43,816 nt of DNA from Lentimicrobium sp. (GTDB lineage: Bacteria > Bacteroidota > Bacteroidia > Bacteroidales > Lentimicrobiaceae), in contig JAMLHF010000038.1 in the NCBI GenBank assembly GCA_023957275.1, positions 1 to 43,816 of the forward strand, read 5' to 3'. Shown one piece after another: positions 16,473-26,028 of this stretch (positions within the stretch are counted from its first letter, which is position 1; each line of letters begins with the position of its first letter). A program made the translations under genes and the position numbers. Below the pieces are notes generated by a model. It was not told where the DNA came from. It searched no databases and saw only the letters and a program-made list of their open reading frames with translations.

Positions 16473-17909
16473 ATGATTTTTACACCGGAAAAATGCCGCA
16501 TTCCTGATCAAAGGATGAAACCGTTTATCGATGCAGATGAGTTGTGGGAAATCCTCAATGAAACCAAATCGGATAAACAGGCAGTGCGGGAGGTGATCGC
16601 CAAATCACTTGACAAGAAAAGACTGACGCTGCGGGAAACTGCCGTTTTGATCAATGCCAATGACCCTGAGTTGATTGAAGAAATCAAGGAAGGTGCCCGG
16701 GAACTCAAGAAGAGGGTTTATGGAAACCGTATTGTTCTGTTTGCACCGCTCTATGTAGGCAACAAATGCACCAACAATTGCAAATATTGCGGATTCAGGG
16801 CGTCAAACAAGGAGGCTATCCGTAAAACCTTATCTGATCAGGAATTGGTTCAGGAGGTTGAAGCGTTGGAAGATAATGGCCAGAAAAGGCTGATACTTGT
16901 TTACGGTGAACATCCTGAATATTCAGCTGATTACATTGCCCATACCGTAAGGACCGTTTATGGAGTGAAAAAAGGACCGGGAGAAATCCGCAGGGTCAAT
17001 ATCAATGCTGCTCCGCTGGAGATAGAAGATTTCAGGAAGGTGAAAGAGGCCGGCATCGGCACTTATCAGATTTTCCAGGAGACTTACCACCCCGAAGCCT
17101 ACAAAAACTACCATCTGGGCGGTAAAAAAAGGAACTTTGAATACAGGTTGACCGCGCTTGACCGGGCTCAGGAAGCGGGAATTGACGACGTTGGCATCGG
17201 CGCCCTATTCGGTTTGTACGACTGGCGTTACGAGGTGCTGGGCCTGGTGAGACATACAAACCACCTGGAAGCCTGCTACCATGTAGGTCCTCATACCATC
17301 TCCTTCCCAAGGATTCAAAATGCTTCAAAACTGGACCTTGGAACCGATTATACGGTTAACGATGAGGATTTTGCCAGATTGGTGGCCATTTTACGGCTTG
17401 CAGTTCCTTATACCGGAATGATCCTTACCGCCCGCGAAAATCCCGGGCTCAGGCATGAAGTGATTCAATTCGGCGTTTCGCAGATTGACGGGGGAACAAA
17501 ACTTGAACTCGGATCTTACTCAAATTCCATCAATGAAGCCCAGGACCTCAACCGGGAACAATTCCAGATTAATGACAACCGGTCACTGAATGAAATCATT
17601 GAGGAACTCTTCGAAAATGACTACCTCCCCTCCTTTTGCACAGCCTGTTACAGACTCGGCAGAACCGGAGAACACTTTATGGAATTCTCGGTTCCGGGAT
17701 TTATCAAGCGTTTCTGTTCACCAAATGCCATGCTTACCCTGGCCGAATACCTCGAGGATTATGCCCCGGCGAATACAAAGCAAAGAGGCTGGGAAGTTAT
17801 TGACAAGAACCTCAGCGACCTCCAGCAGTATCCCGATGCTGTCAATATCAATGAACTCAGGAACAGACTGGAACGCGTCAGGGGGGGCGAAAGGGACATT
17901 TACTTCTGA
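16473..17909 (+). CDS. hydG: [FeFe] hydrogenase H-cluster maturase HydG (radical SAM)
   Basis: A 478-residue radical SAM enzyme. The SAM cluster motif is Cys99-x3-Cys103-x2-Cys106 (CTNNCKYCGF). The C-terminal auxiliary cluster motif is Cys389-x2-Cys392-x22-Cys415, which separates HydG from its relative ThiH. HydG cleaves tyrosine to make the CO and CN- ligands of the H-cluster. Length and both motifs fit the family. It is followed by two TM1266-like genes, as in many hydrogenase maturation loci. The companion maturases HydE and HydF are not in this window and must lie elsewhere in the genome. Confidence 0.95.
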   Translation: MIFTPEKCRIPDQRMKPFIDADELWEILNETKSDKQAVREVIAKSLDKKRLTLRETAVLINANDPELIEEIKEGARELKKRVYGNRIVLFAPLYVGNKCTNNCKYCGFRASNKEAIRKTLSDQELVQEVEALEDNGQKRLILVYGEHPEYSADYIAHTVRTVYGVKKGPGEIRRVNINAAPLEIEDFRKVKEAGIGTYQIFQETYHPEAYKNYHLGGKKRNFEYRLTALDRAQEAGIDDVGIGALFGLYDWRYEVLGLVRHTNHLEACYHVGPHTISFPRIQNASKLDLGTDYTVNDEDFARLVAILRLAVPYTGMILTARENPGLRHEVIQFGVSQIDGGTKLELGSYSNSINEAQDLNREQFQINDNRSLNEIIEELFENDYLPSFCTACYRLGRTGEHFMEFSVPGFIKRFCSPNAMLTLAEYLEDYAPANTKQRGWEVIDKNLSDLQQYPDAVNINELRNRLERVRGGERDIYF

Positions 17910-17936
17910 TATTAAAACTTTACAGGAATATTTTAT

Positions 17937-18194
17937 ATGAAAGAGACGAGAATTATCGGTCTGCTCATCAGGGATCGCATCAAGGAAGCCGGGAAATTAC
18001 AGCTTACACTGAGTAAGCATGCACATCTGATCAAATCCAGACTGGGTTTTCATGAATTAAGTGAAAACACCTGCAGCAGGATGGGATTTGTTATTCTTCA
18101 TCTTTCAGGAAAACCAGAGGAATGGCAGGCTTTTGAGACCGAAATTTCGGAAATCGGCGGAGTAGAAATGCAAAAAATGTCATTTGAATTATAA
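17937..18194 (+). CDS. TM1266-like iron-only hydrogenase system regulator, copy 1
   Basis: An 85-residue protein of the TM1266 family, a small ferredoxin-like (ACT/NikR C-terminal-like) fold often encoded next to hydEFG. Visible features are the opening TRIIGLLIRDR, the SKHAHLIKSRLGFHE region, FVILHLSG and the closing MQKMSFEL. The family is called a hydrogenase system regulator because of its context; its mechanism is unproven and there is no DNA-binding domain. It is 27 bases after hydG and 9 bases before a paralogue. Confidence 0.82.
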   Translation: MKETRIIGLLIRDRIKEAGKLQLTLSKHAHLIKSRLGFHELSENTCSRMGFVILHLSGKPEEWQAFETEISEIGGVEMQKMSFEL

Positions 18195-18203
18195 GGCAGA
18201 ATC

Positions 18204-18455
18204 ATGAAAAGGCGAATTCTTGGAATCAGTGTCAGCAATCAGCACAAAGTTGCTGAAAAGGTGCAGAAAATTCTCACAACCTACGGATGTTCAATACGTA
18301 CCCGCCTGGGGTTAAATGAAACCGACGATGATACGGAATCAGGCGGATTGATTCTGCTTGAACTGATCGGAGATGAAAATGAATGGACAAGGCTGGAAAG
18401 TGAATTGTCAGCTATTGAACACACCGAGCTGAAACGTATGGATTTCTCAAGTTAA
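18204..18455 (+). CDS. TM1266-like iron-only hydrogenase system regulator, copy 2
   Basis: An 83-residue paralogue of the preceding protein with the same layout: RRILGISVSNQ, YGCSIRTRLGLNE, LILLELIGDENEW and a closing LKRMDFS. The conserved RLG-x-(H/N)E core is shared by both copies, but overall identity looks low, so this is not a recent duplication. Tandem copies suggest a heterodimer or a division of labour. It ends 2 bases before the stop of the convergent T9SS cargo gene. Confidence 0.8.
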   Translation: MKRRILGISVSNQHKVAEKVQKILTTYGCSIRTRLGLNETDDDTESGGLILLELIGDENEWTRLESELSAIEHTELKRMDFSS

Positions 18456-18457
18456 GG

Positions 18458-19744
18458 CTAATTGCGGTTTCCGCGCAGTATGGTGACTGCACCTCTGTAG
18501 GTCTCATCCCGGAAGTAACCATAAGTATTCAGCCTGTAATAGTATGTGCCGTCCGGAAGATTCCCTCCGTCCCAGTCGTTTTTGTAATTGTCATTATCAT
18601 ATACCTTACGTCCCCATCTATCAAGTACGACAAGTTCAAGACGCATATATTCCAGATTGAGCGGGATGTATTCACTGCCACTGCTGCTGCCGCCATCGTT
18701 GGCCTTGGCAATTTTGAAAACATCATTGATATTGTCACCGTTCGGTGTGAACACATTCGGAATAAAAATTTCCGCTTCGCTAACGGGAAGTTCAAAAATG
18801 ATCAGCGTATCACAACCCTGACTGTTGACTACAATAAGCTGAACCTGGTATGACTCCAGATCAGGCGCGGAGGCTGTAGAATAGACATGCAGGGGATTTC
18901 TCTCGCGTGATTTTTCACTTCCGTCTCCAAAATCCCATAACCATTCAACAACATTCTGATCTTCAGTAAATGAGAAGGTAACAACCGGATTCTGGATATA
19001 AACCGTATCAGGGTTGACATCAACTTCCACTTTTGTGGATGGAAGTTCAGAAACGCTGAAATTGGTATCCAGCACACAACCATTGGCATCCGTGATGTTC
19101 AGGTTATTGATTCCACTGCAGGCACCGGTTTTAATGCTGTCAAAAAGCGCCGGTTCTCCATTCCACAGGTATTGATATGGCTTCAGCCCACCGGTTACAT
19201 AAGCCGCAATATTGGCATCGCATTTCCCGGAACAGGTAGCATCTATCTCTTCAATCTCAACATAGAGGGAGGGGAATAATTCAACTTCTGCCCCAATGTA
19301 ATCCGATAACAATTCATTACCATCTGACTGCCTGTAATAACAAACGGCTTCATCCCATTCAAGCGTGCCGGGCTGGTTTCCGGTCTCAAACACCAGTTCC
19401 AGCAGTTTATCATCGGTAATACTCACCGGAGCCTTGGATTTCCATGTAAATGTAATTCGCGAACCATCTTCCGCCACATCAAAAAATCCGGTTTGCAGCA
19501 GAGGATTCACCTGCCTGAAACTTAAATAGGTGAGTGTCTGCGGCGGAAAAGCCAGGGTCAGTGAGATTGAATCCACATTTTCAACGGCGGTTACCATAAC
19601 CGGTGTAACAAATTGCGCCTGCGGGCAATAGAGCCCTCCCGTTACCCTGGTTTCATTTACCTGTCCTGACGCGTAAATTCCCGGAAATAAGAGGAATACG
19701 CCAAGCATATAGAATACTGATCTGAAAAAGATGCGTCTCTTCAT
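18458..19744 (-). CDS. T9SS type B secreted protein with cohesin-like, SprB-like and PKD domains
   Basis: A 428-residue exported protein. A signal peptide (about 1-26, MKRRIFFRSVFYMLGVFLLF) is followed by a cohesin-like beta domain (about 30-150), a cysteine-containing SprB-type repeat (CSGKCDANIAAYVTGGLKPYQYLW and ITDANGC), a PKD domain (WLWDFGDGSEKSRERNPLHVY), and a gliding-motility-associated C-terminal tail (FIPNVFTPNGDNINDVF to DRWGRKVYDND and DGTYYYRL). The tail directs export by the type IX system and surface attachment. Ligand and role are unknown. It converges on the hydG unit and is probably unrelated to it. Confidence 0.85.
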   Translation of the reverse strand: MKRRIFFRSVFYMLGVFLLFPGIYASGQVNETRVTGGLYCPQAQFVTPVMVTAVENVDSISLTLAFPPQTLTYLSFRQVNPLLQTGFFDVAEDGSRITFTWKSKAPVSITDDKLLELVFETGNQPGTLEWDEAVCYYRQSDGNELLSDYIGAEVELFPSLYVEIEEIDATCSGKCDANIAAYVTGGLKPYQYLWNGEPALFDSIKTGACSGINNLNITDANGCVLDTNFSVSELPSTKVEVDVNPDTVYIQNPVVTFSFTEDQNVVEWLWDFGDGSEKSRERNPLHVYSTASAPDLESYQVQLIVVNSQGCDTLIIFELPVSEAEIFIPNVFTPNGDNINDVFKIAKANDGGSSSGSEYIPLNLEYMRLELVVLDRWGRKVYDNDNYKNDWDGGNLPDGTYYYRLNTYGYFRDETYRGAVTILRGNRN

Positions 19745-19883
19745 TGAGCTGTTTAAGTTCAGAAATTCACCACAGGCAGCCTGGAAACTGCTGCAGCTTA
19801 TCAGCAGGCTAAATTACTGAAAAATCCTTTGACTGCCAGATAACGTTTAAACTATGGATTTCGTGTATAAGCAGGTCCATTTA

Positions 19884-20258
19884 TTAATAATACCCGCCTG
19901 AAATCATCATGAGTGTACATTTTTGCTCGGTATTGATTCCGCGATTCGCGGCGAGCTCTGCCAGCTCAGGATTCCAGGTGCCGGGATTAAAAATAATCCG
20001 GGCGGGTTTCAGATTCATCAGATAGTCATAATACTGAGGCTGATTCTTTGGCCCGAGGTAAAGTGTTACAGTATGAATGTTGCTTAATTGCGGTAAACCT
20101 GTCATTACGGCAATTCCTGCAACTATACCATTGCGGAGTCCCACGGCCGAAACCGGGAATCCGTTATCCACAAGTTCATTGATACAGATATTGGAAAACC
20201 GTTCAGGATTCAGGCTCGCACCAAGCACAAGTGTGTGCTTTCTTGATTTAGGGATCAT
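19884..20258 (-). CDS. CoA-binding (CoA_binding_2) Rossmann-fold protein
   Basis: A 124-residue protein with one Rossmann domain: HTLVLGASLNPERFSN at the start binds the nucleotide in this family, followed by VSAVGLR, VTLYLGPK and IIFNPGTWNPEL. It matches the stand-alone CoA-binding proteins related to succinyl-CoA synthetase alpha. The physiological role is not known. It is preceded by its own TAACTTTG box and is separate from the pyrophosphatase gene upstream. Confidence 0.8.
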   Translation of the reverse strand: MIPKSRKHTLVLGASLNPERFSNICINELVDNGFPVSAVGLRNGIVAGIAVMTGLPQLSNIHTVTLYLGPKNQPQYYDYLMNLKPARIIFNPGTWNPELAELAANRGINTEQKCTLMMISGGYY

Positions 20259-20278
20259 TACAGGATACTTTTCGACTG

Positions 20279-20286
20279 CAAAGTTA
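20279..20286 (-). promoter_or_regulatory. -7 promoter box of the CoA-binding protein gene
   Basis: On the minus strand this reads TAACTTTG, an exact TAnnTTTG match, 20 bases before the start codon at 20258. The leader would be very short. No clear -33 element was found. Confidence 0.5.
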
Positions 20287-20332
20287 TAAAACCAGGCATA
20301 ACCGGGGCCGGGAAAAACATGCTTTTCAACGG

Positions 20333-21007
20333 CTAAACTTCCGAGAGCAGTGTATCCAGATTTTCAAACTTCTGACGGTAATCCTCCATGGATGCTTCAA
20401 TCACCTCGTGTGCTTCAGCAGCATTGTAGGTGTGGGTGATTTCACAATCCCGCGCTTCGCCGGGGAGGTCCTTATAGGTCAGGAAATAGTGCTTCAAACG
20501 GGTTACAATCAGGGGGGGCAACTGTTCCACATCGGTATATTCCCCGTATACGGCATCATTTTTCAGCACTGCAATGATTTTGTCATCCGCCTGGTTTCCG
20601 TCAAGCATTCTGAATCCCCCGATGGGAATGGCCTGAACAAGGATATCTCCGTGAGATATGCTCTTTTCGGCAAGAATACAGATATCCAGTGGATCGCCGT
20701 CACCGATGATATCCTTTCTGCCCGATTTCTGTGCTGCGTAATCAGCAATCTTCTTTGCACACAGTGTTTGTGGAATAAAACCATACAGCGCCGGCAGCAC
20801 GTTTGAATATTTCTGAGGCCGGTCTATCTTCAGATATCCCGAAATTTTGTCAACCTCATACTTAACGGTGTCTGTTGTAACCATTTCAACAAAACAGGTA
20901 AGTACCTGAGGGGCATCCGGACCAATATCCACGCCATGCCACGGGTGCGATTTGTACCTTAAACCCATCAGCCTTCCGATGGGATCCATTAATCTGTTTG
21001 CTGCCAT
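20333..21007 (-). CDS. ppa: Inorganic pyrophosphatase, family I
   Basis: A 224-residue soluble family I pyrophosphatase that hydrolyses PPi to two phosphates. The metal-binding signature GDGDPLDICIL is present, followed by the IGGFRMLDGNQADDKIIAV region with further acidic ligands, and a basic/Tyr segment YLKIDRPQKYSN near residue 57. It is longer than the E. coli enzyme (about 175 residues), with an N-terminal extension that begins MAANRLMDPIGRLMG, as in other Bacteroidota. A TACCTTTG box lies 34 bases upstream. The enzyme call is sound. Confidence 0.92.
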   Translation of the reverse strand: MAANRLMDPIGRLMGLRYKSHPWHGVDIGPDAPQVLTCFVEMVTTDTVKYEVDKISGYLKIDRPQKYSNVLPALYGFIPQTLCAKKIADYAAQKSGRKDIIGDGDPLDICILAEKSISHGDILVQAIPIGGFRMLDGNQADDKIIAVLKNDAVYGEYTDVEQLPPLIVTRLKHYFLTYKDLPGEARDCEITHTYNAAEAHEVIEASMEDYRQKFENLDTLLSEV

Positions 21008-21040
21008 ATACTGATTTTAATCTGTTTTCATGTGAAAGCA

Positions 21041-21048
21041 CAAAGGTA
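21041..21048 (-). promoter_or_regulatory. -7 promoter box of ppa
   Basis: On the minus strand this reads TACCTTTG, an exact TAnnTTTG match, 34 bases before the ppa start. A -33 partner was not seen at the expected distance. Confidence 0.5.
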
Positions 21049-21215
21049 ACAGGCTTTCGCGGGTTTTGTTTACCGGAACAAAAAAAGAATTACGCCAATT
21101 TGACTTATTGGGAATATAGAGATATGCCATTTTGTCAGATATGTAACCATTTCTGCGGGTGGCAAGGCATTTGCTGTTCTTCAAACACTTGTAAAAGCAT
21201 TAAAGGAGATTAGCA

Positions 21216-23804
21216 ATGAACCTGAACAACTTCACGATAAAATCGCAGCAGGCCCTGCAATCGGCTCAGGAGCTGGCCGCCGCCCGGAATCATCAGTCGG
21301 TAGAAACAGCGCACCTGCTCAAAGGCCTGATGAATTCTGATGAAAATGTACTTCCTTTCCTGTTCGGCAAACTGGGTGTAAACACCGCCATGCTCAGCAA
21401 AGCCCTTGACGCCATGATTCAGGGGATGCCGAAGGTGAGCGGCGGAGATCAATACCTTGGCAACTCCACCTCAAAAGCGCTGCAGAAAGCAACTGCGGCA
21501 GCCCGTGAGATGGGCGATGAATATGTATCATTGGAACACCTGCTGCTGGGACTTTTCTCAGCCGGAGACCAGGTTTCGGACATGCTGAAACAGGCGGGGA
21601 TCAGCGAAAAGGAACTTAAAGCTGCCATCAGGGAGTTGCGTAAAGGTTCAGGGGCAAATTCAGCCTCGGCCGAAGACTCCTTCAACGCGCTTAACCGCTA
21701 TGCACGGAATCTGAATGAGCTGGCCCGGAGCGGGAAACTCGACCCGGTGATCGGCCGCGATGAAGAGATCAGAAGGGTACTGCAGATTCTGACCCGCCGT
21801 ACCAAAAACAATCCCATTCTGATCGGTGAGCCCGGAGTTGGCAAGACCGCCATCGCCGAAGGATTGGCGCACCGGATCATCAACGGCGACGTACCTGAAA
21901 ATCTTAAATCGAAGCAAATTTTCTCACTCGACATGGGGGCGCTGATTGCCGGGGCAAAATACAAAGGCGAATTTGAAGAAAGGCTCAAAAGTGTCGTCAG
22001 GGAAGTTATTGAATCAGACGGAGAAGTGGTGCTGTTTATCGATGAGATTCACACCCTTGTCGGTGCCGGAGGCGGCGAAGGGGCCATGGATGCAGCCAAT
22101 ATTCTGAAACCGGCCCTGGCCCGCGGCGAACTTCGCGCCATCGGCGCAACAACACTCAATGAATACCAGAAATATTTCGAAAAGGACAAAGCCCTGGAAC
22201 GCCGTTTCCAGATTGTACTGATAGACGAGCCAGACACGATGAGCGCCATTTCCATCCTCAGAGGACTGAAAGAACGCTATGAAACCCATCATCAGGTCCG
22301 GATCAAGGACGAAGCCATCATCAGCGCGGTAGAGCTCTCGCAACGATACATCAGCGACCGTTTCCTGCCCGACAAAGCAATCGACCTCATCGACGAAGCT
22401 GCCGCAAGACTCCGGCTGCAGATTAACTCAGTGCCTGAAGAACTGGACGCGGCAGAGCGGCATATCAAACAACTGGAAATCGAACGGGAAGCCATCAAAC
22501 GTGAAGGCGATGAACAGAGACTCAGAATAATTTCCGAAGAGCTTGCCAACCTGAATGAAACGCGCAATGCGATCGCCGGCCGCTGGAAATCCGAAAAAGA
22601 AGTGGTGGATGGCATTCAACTTAAAAAAAAGGAAATAGAACAGTACCGTTTCGAAGCCGAAAAGGCTGAACGTGACGGAGATTACGGACGGGTTGCCGAA
22701 ATCCGCTACGGACTGATCAAGGCAGCGGAACAAAAACTGGAAGCGCTTAAAGGCCAACTGGCTGAAATGCAGACGGGCTCAGCGCTGATAAAAGAAGAGG
22801 TCGGGTCAGAAGAAATCGCCGAAATCGTTTCTCGCTGGACCGGCATTCCGGTAAACCGCATGTTGCAGAGCGAAAGGGAAAAACTTCTCCACCTTGAAAA
22901 CGAATTACACAAAAGGGTAATCGGTCAGGACGAGGCCATTGAAGCCATTTCCGATGCCATTCGCCGCAGCCGCGCAGGGCTGCAGGACAGCCGCAGGCCT
23001 GTTGGTTCGTTCATCTTCCTCGGCACCACAGGCGTCGGCAAAACAGAACTTGCACGCGCACTGGCCGAATTTCTCTTTAACGACGAGAATGCCATGGTTC
23101 GCATCGATATGTCTGAATATCAGGAACGGCATACCGTTTCAAGGCTGATCGGCGCACCTCCGGGATATATTGGTTATGATGAAGGCGGACAACTTACCGA
23201 AAAAGTCAGGCGTAAGCCCTATTCCGTCGTTTTGCTGGATGAAATCGAAAAAGCCCATCCGGACGTGTTTAATATCCTGCTTCAGGTGCTCGACGATGGC
23301 CGGCTTACTGACAACAAGGGCAGGACCGCCGACTTCAGGAATACGATCATCATTATGACTTCCAACCTTGGATCGCATATAATCAGTGAGCGCTCTGAAG
23401 AAATGAACGAAGAAAACCGGGACAAGGTATTTGAGCAGACAAAGGAGGAGGTTATGGAATTGCTTCGCAAAACCATACGCCCCGAATTCCTTAACCGGAT
23501 AGATGAATTGATTATGTTCAGGCCTTTGTCGGCGGCAGAAATATCGGGCGTTGTAAGATTGATGCTGACCAACCTGGTTAAGGTGCTGAAGAAAAACGAC
23601 ATCAACCTTACATTTACGGACAAAGCCGTACAACATATTGCAATTATGGGATTTGACCCTCAGTATGGCGCAAGACCGGTAAAAAGAGTTATTCAGCGGG
23701 AAGTGATGAATGCCTTATCCAAAAAAATCCTCAGCGGAGAAGTCAGTAAAGATGCAAACATCACCCTGGATTCTGATAATAACAGGCTTGAATTCCACAA
23801 CTGA
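21216..23804 (+). CDS. clpB: ATP-dependent disaggregase ClpB
   Basis: An 862-residue full-length ClpB. In order: paired Clp N-terminal repeats (about 1-145), NBD1 with Walker A GEPGVGKT at 204-211 and Walker [11 protein letters not shown], the coiled-coil M domain (about 400-530) that separates ClpB from ClpA/C, and NBD2 with GTTGVGKT at 603-610, [14 protein letters not shown] and the arginine-finger region. No ClpP-binding tripeptide loop is expected. The protein threads aggregated proteins with DnaK. The start at 21216 ([14 protein letters not shown]) fits the family and follows an AAGGAG-like stretch. The promoter region (21049-21215) shows no heat-shock element I can recognise. Confidence 0.96.
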   Translation: MNLNNFTIKSQQALQSAQELAAARNHQSVETAHLLKGLMNSDENVLPFLFGKLGVNTAMLSKALDAMIQGMPKVSGGDQYLGNSTSKALQKATAAAREMGDEYVSLEHLLLGLFSAGDQVSDMLKQAGISEKELKAAIRELRKGSGANSASAEDSFNALNRYARNLNELARSGKLDPVIGRDEEIRRVLQILTRRTKNNPILIGEPGVGKTAIAEGLAHRIINGDVPENLKSKQIFSLDMGALIAGAKYKGEFEERLKSVVREVIESDGEVVLFIDEIHTLVGAGGGEGAMDAANILKPALARGELRAIGATTLNEYQKYFEKDKALERRFQIVLIDEPDTMSAISILRGLKERYETHHQVRIKDEAIISAVELSQRYISDRFLPDKAIDLIDEAAARLRLQINSVPEELDAAERHIKQLEIEREAIKREGDEQRLRIISEELANLNETRNAIAGRWKSEKEVVDGIQLKKKEIEQYRFEAEKAERDGDYGRVAEIRYGLIKAAEQKLEALKGQLAEMQTGSALIKEEVGSEEIAEIVSRWTGIPVNRMLQSEREKLLHLENELHKRVIGQDEAIEAISDAIRRSRAGLQDSRRPVGSFIFLGTTGVGKTELARALAEFLFNDENAMVRIDMSEYQERHTVSRLIGAPPGYIGYDEGGQLTEKVRRKPYSVVLLDEIEKAHPDVFNILLQVLDDGRLTDNKGRTADFRNTIIIMTSNLGSHIISERSEEMNEENRDKVFEQTKEEVMELLRKTIRPEFLNRIDELIMFRPLSAAEISGVVRLMLTNLVKVLKKNDINLTFTDKAVQHIAIMGFDPQYGARPVKRVIQREVMNALSKKILSGEVSKDANITLDSDNNRLEFHN

Positions 23805-23921
23805 CAACACTGAATCACAACAATCAAAGCCTGACCCGAAAGGCATTCAACATTCTGAACTGATTCGGCTTACTGCTTACCCCGGTATTCACTGTTGCCC
23901 GGTAAACCTTTGGAAGGAGTT

Positions 23922-24150
23922 ATGAGATTACCTTCGGTGAGCTCTCCCGATACTATCGGTATCGGTTCTTCACTTCACTGCGTTACGTTCAGAATGACAA
24001 TACATTAACAATAATCAAAGGGGGCCTGGTGGCGGCAATACCGCCACCAGGCCCCCTACCCCCTCAAACTTATGTAAGTCAAAGCCATTCTGAGCGTTGG
24101 CGAAGAACCGATCCGCCGGGGGGCGGAGAGCTCACCGAAGGTAATCTCAT
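23922..24150. repeat. Nested 229-base palindromic element
   Basis: The outer arms 23922-23947 and 24125-24150 are perfect 26-base reverse complements. Inside them 23961-23971 pairs with 24102-24112 (11 bases), then CGTTCAGAATG near 23986 pairs imperfectly with the region near 24085-24096, and the centre is a separate GC-rich hairpin. There is no ORF and no clear target-site duplication. It could be a miniature inverted-repeat element or a genome-wide intergenic repeat. Confidence 0.85.
24020..24056. repeat. 16-base-pair perfect GC-rich hairpin
   Basis: GGGGGCCTGGTGGCGG (24020-24035) pairs perfectly with 24041-24056 across the loop CAATA. It is the core of the larger palindrome. It lacks a T run, so a standard Rho-independent terminator is doubtful, though it could block transcription from clpB. 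Confidence 0.85.
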
Positions 24151-24263
24151 GCTTTAACCAGACGACAGTGTCCGGCAATCTATCTTTTTATGGAAAACAA
24201 TCTGTAAAAAGTTGATTTGCCGGTTTTCTTTATGCGGCAAAATCCAAATTCACCCGACTTCCT

Positions 24264-24271
24264 TAACTTTG
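24264..24271 (+). promoter_or_regulatory. -7 promoter box of the AAE-type transporter
   Basis: TAACTTTG, an exact TAnnTTTG match, 18 bases before the chosen start at 24290. It supports that start over the ORF start at 24212, which lies upstream of this box. Confidence 0.55.
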
Positions 24272-24289
24272 CAAAGATTTTGCAATCTT

Positions 24290-25888
24290 ATGGACACCCT
24301 AATATCCGTCAGCTATCTCGCGCTTTTTCTAATAATCAGTCTGGGCCTGATAGCCGGAAGGGCCAGAATCAGGGGCTTTTCGCTTGATATCTCGGCAGTT
24401 ATTTTTATTGCCATGCTGCTCGGACATTTCGGCTTCAGGCTGCCTTCCGAATATCAGCATATCGGTTTGTTGCTTTTCATATTTACCATCGGCATTCAAT
24501 CGGGGCCGGGATTTTTCCGGAGTTTCAGGCAGTACGGGAAACAACTTTTCATCATCGCCGGCATTATCATTGCCAGCGGAGCCCTCATCACCTGGTTGCT
24601 CAGCAGCATTCTCGGCATCGATAAAGCGCTCGCCATCGGCCTTTTTAACGGCGCCATGACCAGCACACCCGGCCTGGCCGCTGCCGTGGAGGTGAGCAAA
24701 TCTCCCCTTGCCTCTATAGGCTATGGCATTGCCTATCCATTCGGGGTTATAGGTGTTGTACTATTTGTCAGTCTGATCCCGAGAATTCTGAAGATCAATT
24801 TTAAAGAAGCGGAAGAAGCGTTTAACCAGAGTCTGAAGCAGAGTTATCCTGAATTTATTCCCGGAAACTTCAGGGTAGAAAACCCGAACATTGACGGGAA
24901 ATCACTGATTGAACTTAAGTTCAGGACCGTAACCGGCTGTGTTATTTCCCGCGTAAAACACGAAGATCACACTACCACACCCTCCAAAGATACCATTCTT
25001 AAAAAAGGTGACGTAATCAGGGCGCTCGGAACCACTGAAGACCTGGAGAAAGTAAAATTACTGGTCGGACCGCAGACCGATGAAGAAATTCCACTGGACA
25101 AAGGCCACGATGTACAGTGGATCCTGGTGACCAGTAAACAGGTCGTGAATAAGCCCCTTCAGAAACTCAACCTGGGCGCGAACTACGATGCCACGGTGGT
25201 AAGAATCCGCAGAAGCGGTGTTGAACTGCGGCCAATGCATTATACCATGCTTCGGTTCGGCGACCGGCTGATGGTTGCGGCAAGCCGCGACAGTATGCGA
25301 CAGGTAGTAAAACTGCTTGGCAATGACGACAAACGGCTTTCGGAAACAGACTTTCTTCCCATTACCCTTGGCATTGTCATCGGCATTCTGATCGGAATGA
25401 TTAAAATTCCTGTTTTCGGGCTGTTCGATTTCAGCCTTGGCATCACCGGAGGTGTTTTGTCTGCCGCACTGATTCTGAGCGGGATAGGCAAAACAGGGCC
25501 CATAATCTGGTCTATGTCGAGTAATGCCAACCAGCTTTTCAGGGAACTCGGGTTACTGATGTTTCTTGCCACGGTCGGCTGTGAGGCAGGTGGCCATATC
25601 GGGGAGACTTTTGAAAGTTACGGAGCGGGACTTATTGCAGCCGGGGCTGCCATTACCATTATCCCGCTGATCCTGGCACTTTTGATTGGAAGGTACATCC
25701 TGAAAATGAATTTCCTCACCCTGATGGGCGTCATCACGGGGGGCATGACCAGCACCCCCGGTCTTGCCGCCATCAACACACAGTCCGACAGCGGTATCGC
25801 GCAGGTGGCCTATGCCGCCGTATATCCGCTTGCCCTCGTGCTTATGATTCTTTTCTCAAATATCCTGTTCCGCTTACCATTATTCTGA
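24290..25888 (+). CDS. AAE/YidE-family putative transporter with two RCK_C domains
   Basis: A membrane protein of 532 residues in the aspartate:alanine exchanger (AAE, YidE/YbjL) family. Two homologous five-to-six-helix halves each carry the duplicated signature: GLFNGAMTSTPGLAAAVE in the first half and GVITGGMTSTPGLAAINTQ in the second. Between them lie two soluble RCK_C (TrkA-C) domains (about residues 175-340; GDVIRALGTTEDLEKV and GDRLMVAASRDSM). The start MDTLISVSYL is preferred because the longer ORF begins upstream of the promoter box. The substrate is not known; amino-acid antiport is the precedent. The gene stands alone, convergent with the next. Confidence 0.85.
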   Translation: MDTLISVSYLALFLIISLGLIAGRARIRGFSLDISAVIFIAMLLGHFGFRLPSEYQHIGLLLFIFTIGIQSGPGFFRSFRQYGKQLFIIAGIIIASGALITWLLSSILGIDKALAIGLFNGAMTSTPGLAAAVEVSKSPLASIGYGIAYPFGVIGVVLFVSLIPRILKINFKEAEEAFNQSLKQSYPEFIPGNFRVENPNIDGKSLIELKFRTVTGCVISRVKHEDHTTTPSKDTILKKGDVIRALGTTEDLEKVKLLVGPQTDEEIPLDKGHDVQWILVTSKQVVNKPLQKLNLGANYDATVVRIRRSGVELRPMHYTMLRFGDRLMVAASRDSMRQVVKLLGNDDKRLSETDFLPITLGIVIGILIGMIKIPVFGLFDFSLGITGGVLSAALILSGIGKTGPIIWSMSSNANQLFRELGLLMFLATVGCEAGGHIGETFESYGAGLIAAGAAITIIPLILALLIGRYILKMNFLTLMGVITGGMTSTPGLAAINTQSDSGIAQVAYAAVYPLALVLMILFSNILFRLPLF

Positions 25889-26028
25889 CAAAGCACTACG
25901 CTTCCCGGTAATCCTGTCCTTTCATTGGGGAGATTCCGGTCCGGAAAGTGAAAAGATTCTCAGAAGCCCTTCAAATGAAAGTCGGCTGAATCACTGAATA
26001 TCAAATAAATCAAAAGGGAAAACAAGTC

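Larger units (their letters stand above)
23805..24289. other. Spacer between clpB and the AAE-type transporter
   Basis: This 485-base stretch contains no gene I accept. Its middle is occupied by a nested palindromic repeat (23922-24150) and its end by a promoter box. A 71-codon ORF over the clpB end has no family features. Confidence 0.6.

Noticed and set aside
23710-23925. 71-codon ORF across the end of clpB
   Set aside because: It overlaps clpB in another frame and enters the palindrome, without any protein features.
24020-24056. GC-rich hairpin as a clpB terminator
   Set aside because: There is no T run after the stem, and the hairpin sits at the centre of a larger symmetric element more than 200 bases after clpB.
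24212-24289. Extended N-terminus for the AAE-type transporter
   Set aside because: The extra 26 residues start upstream of the predicted -7 box and precede a normal first membrane helix.
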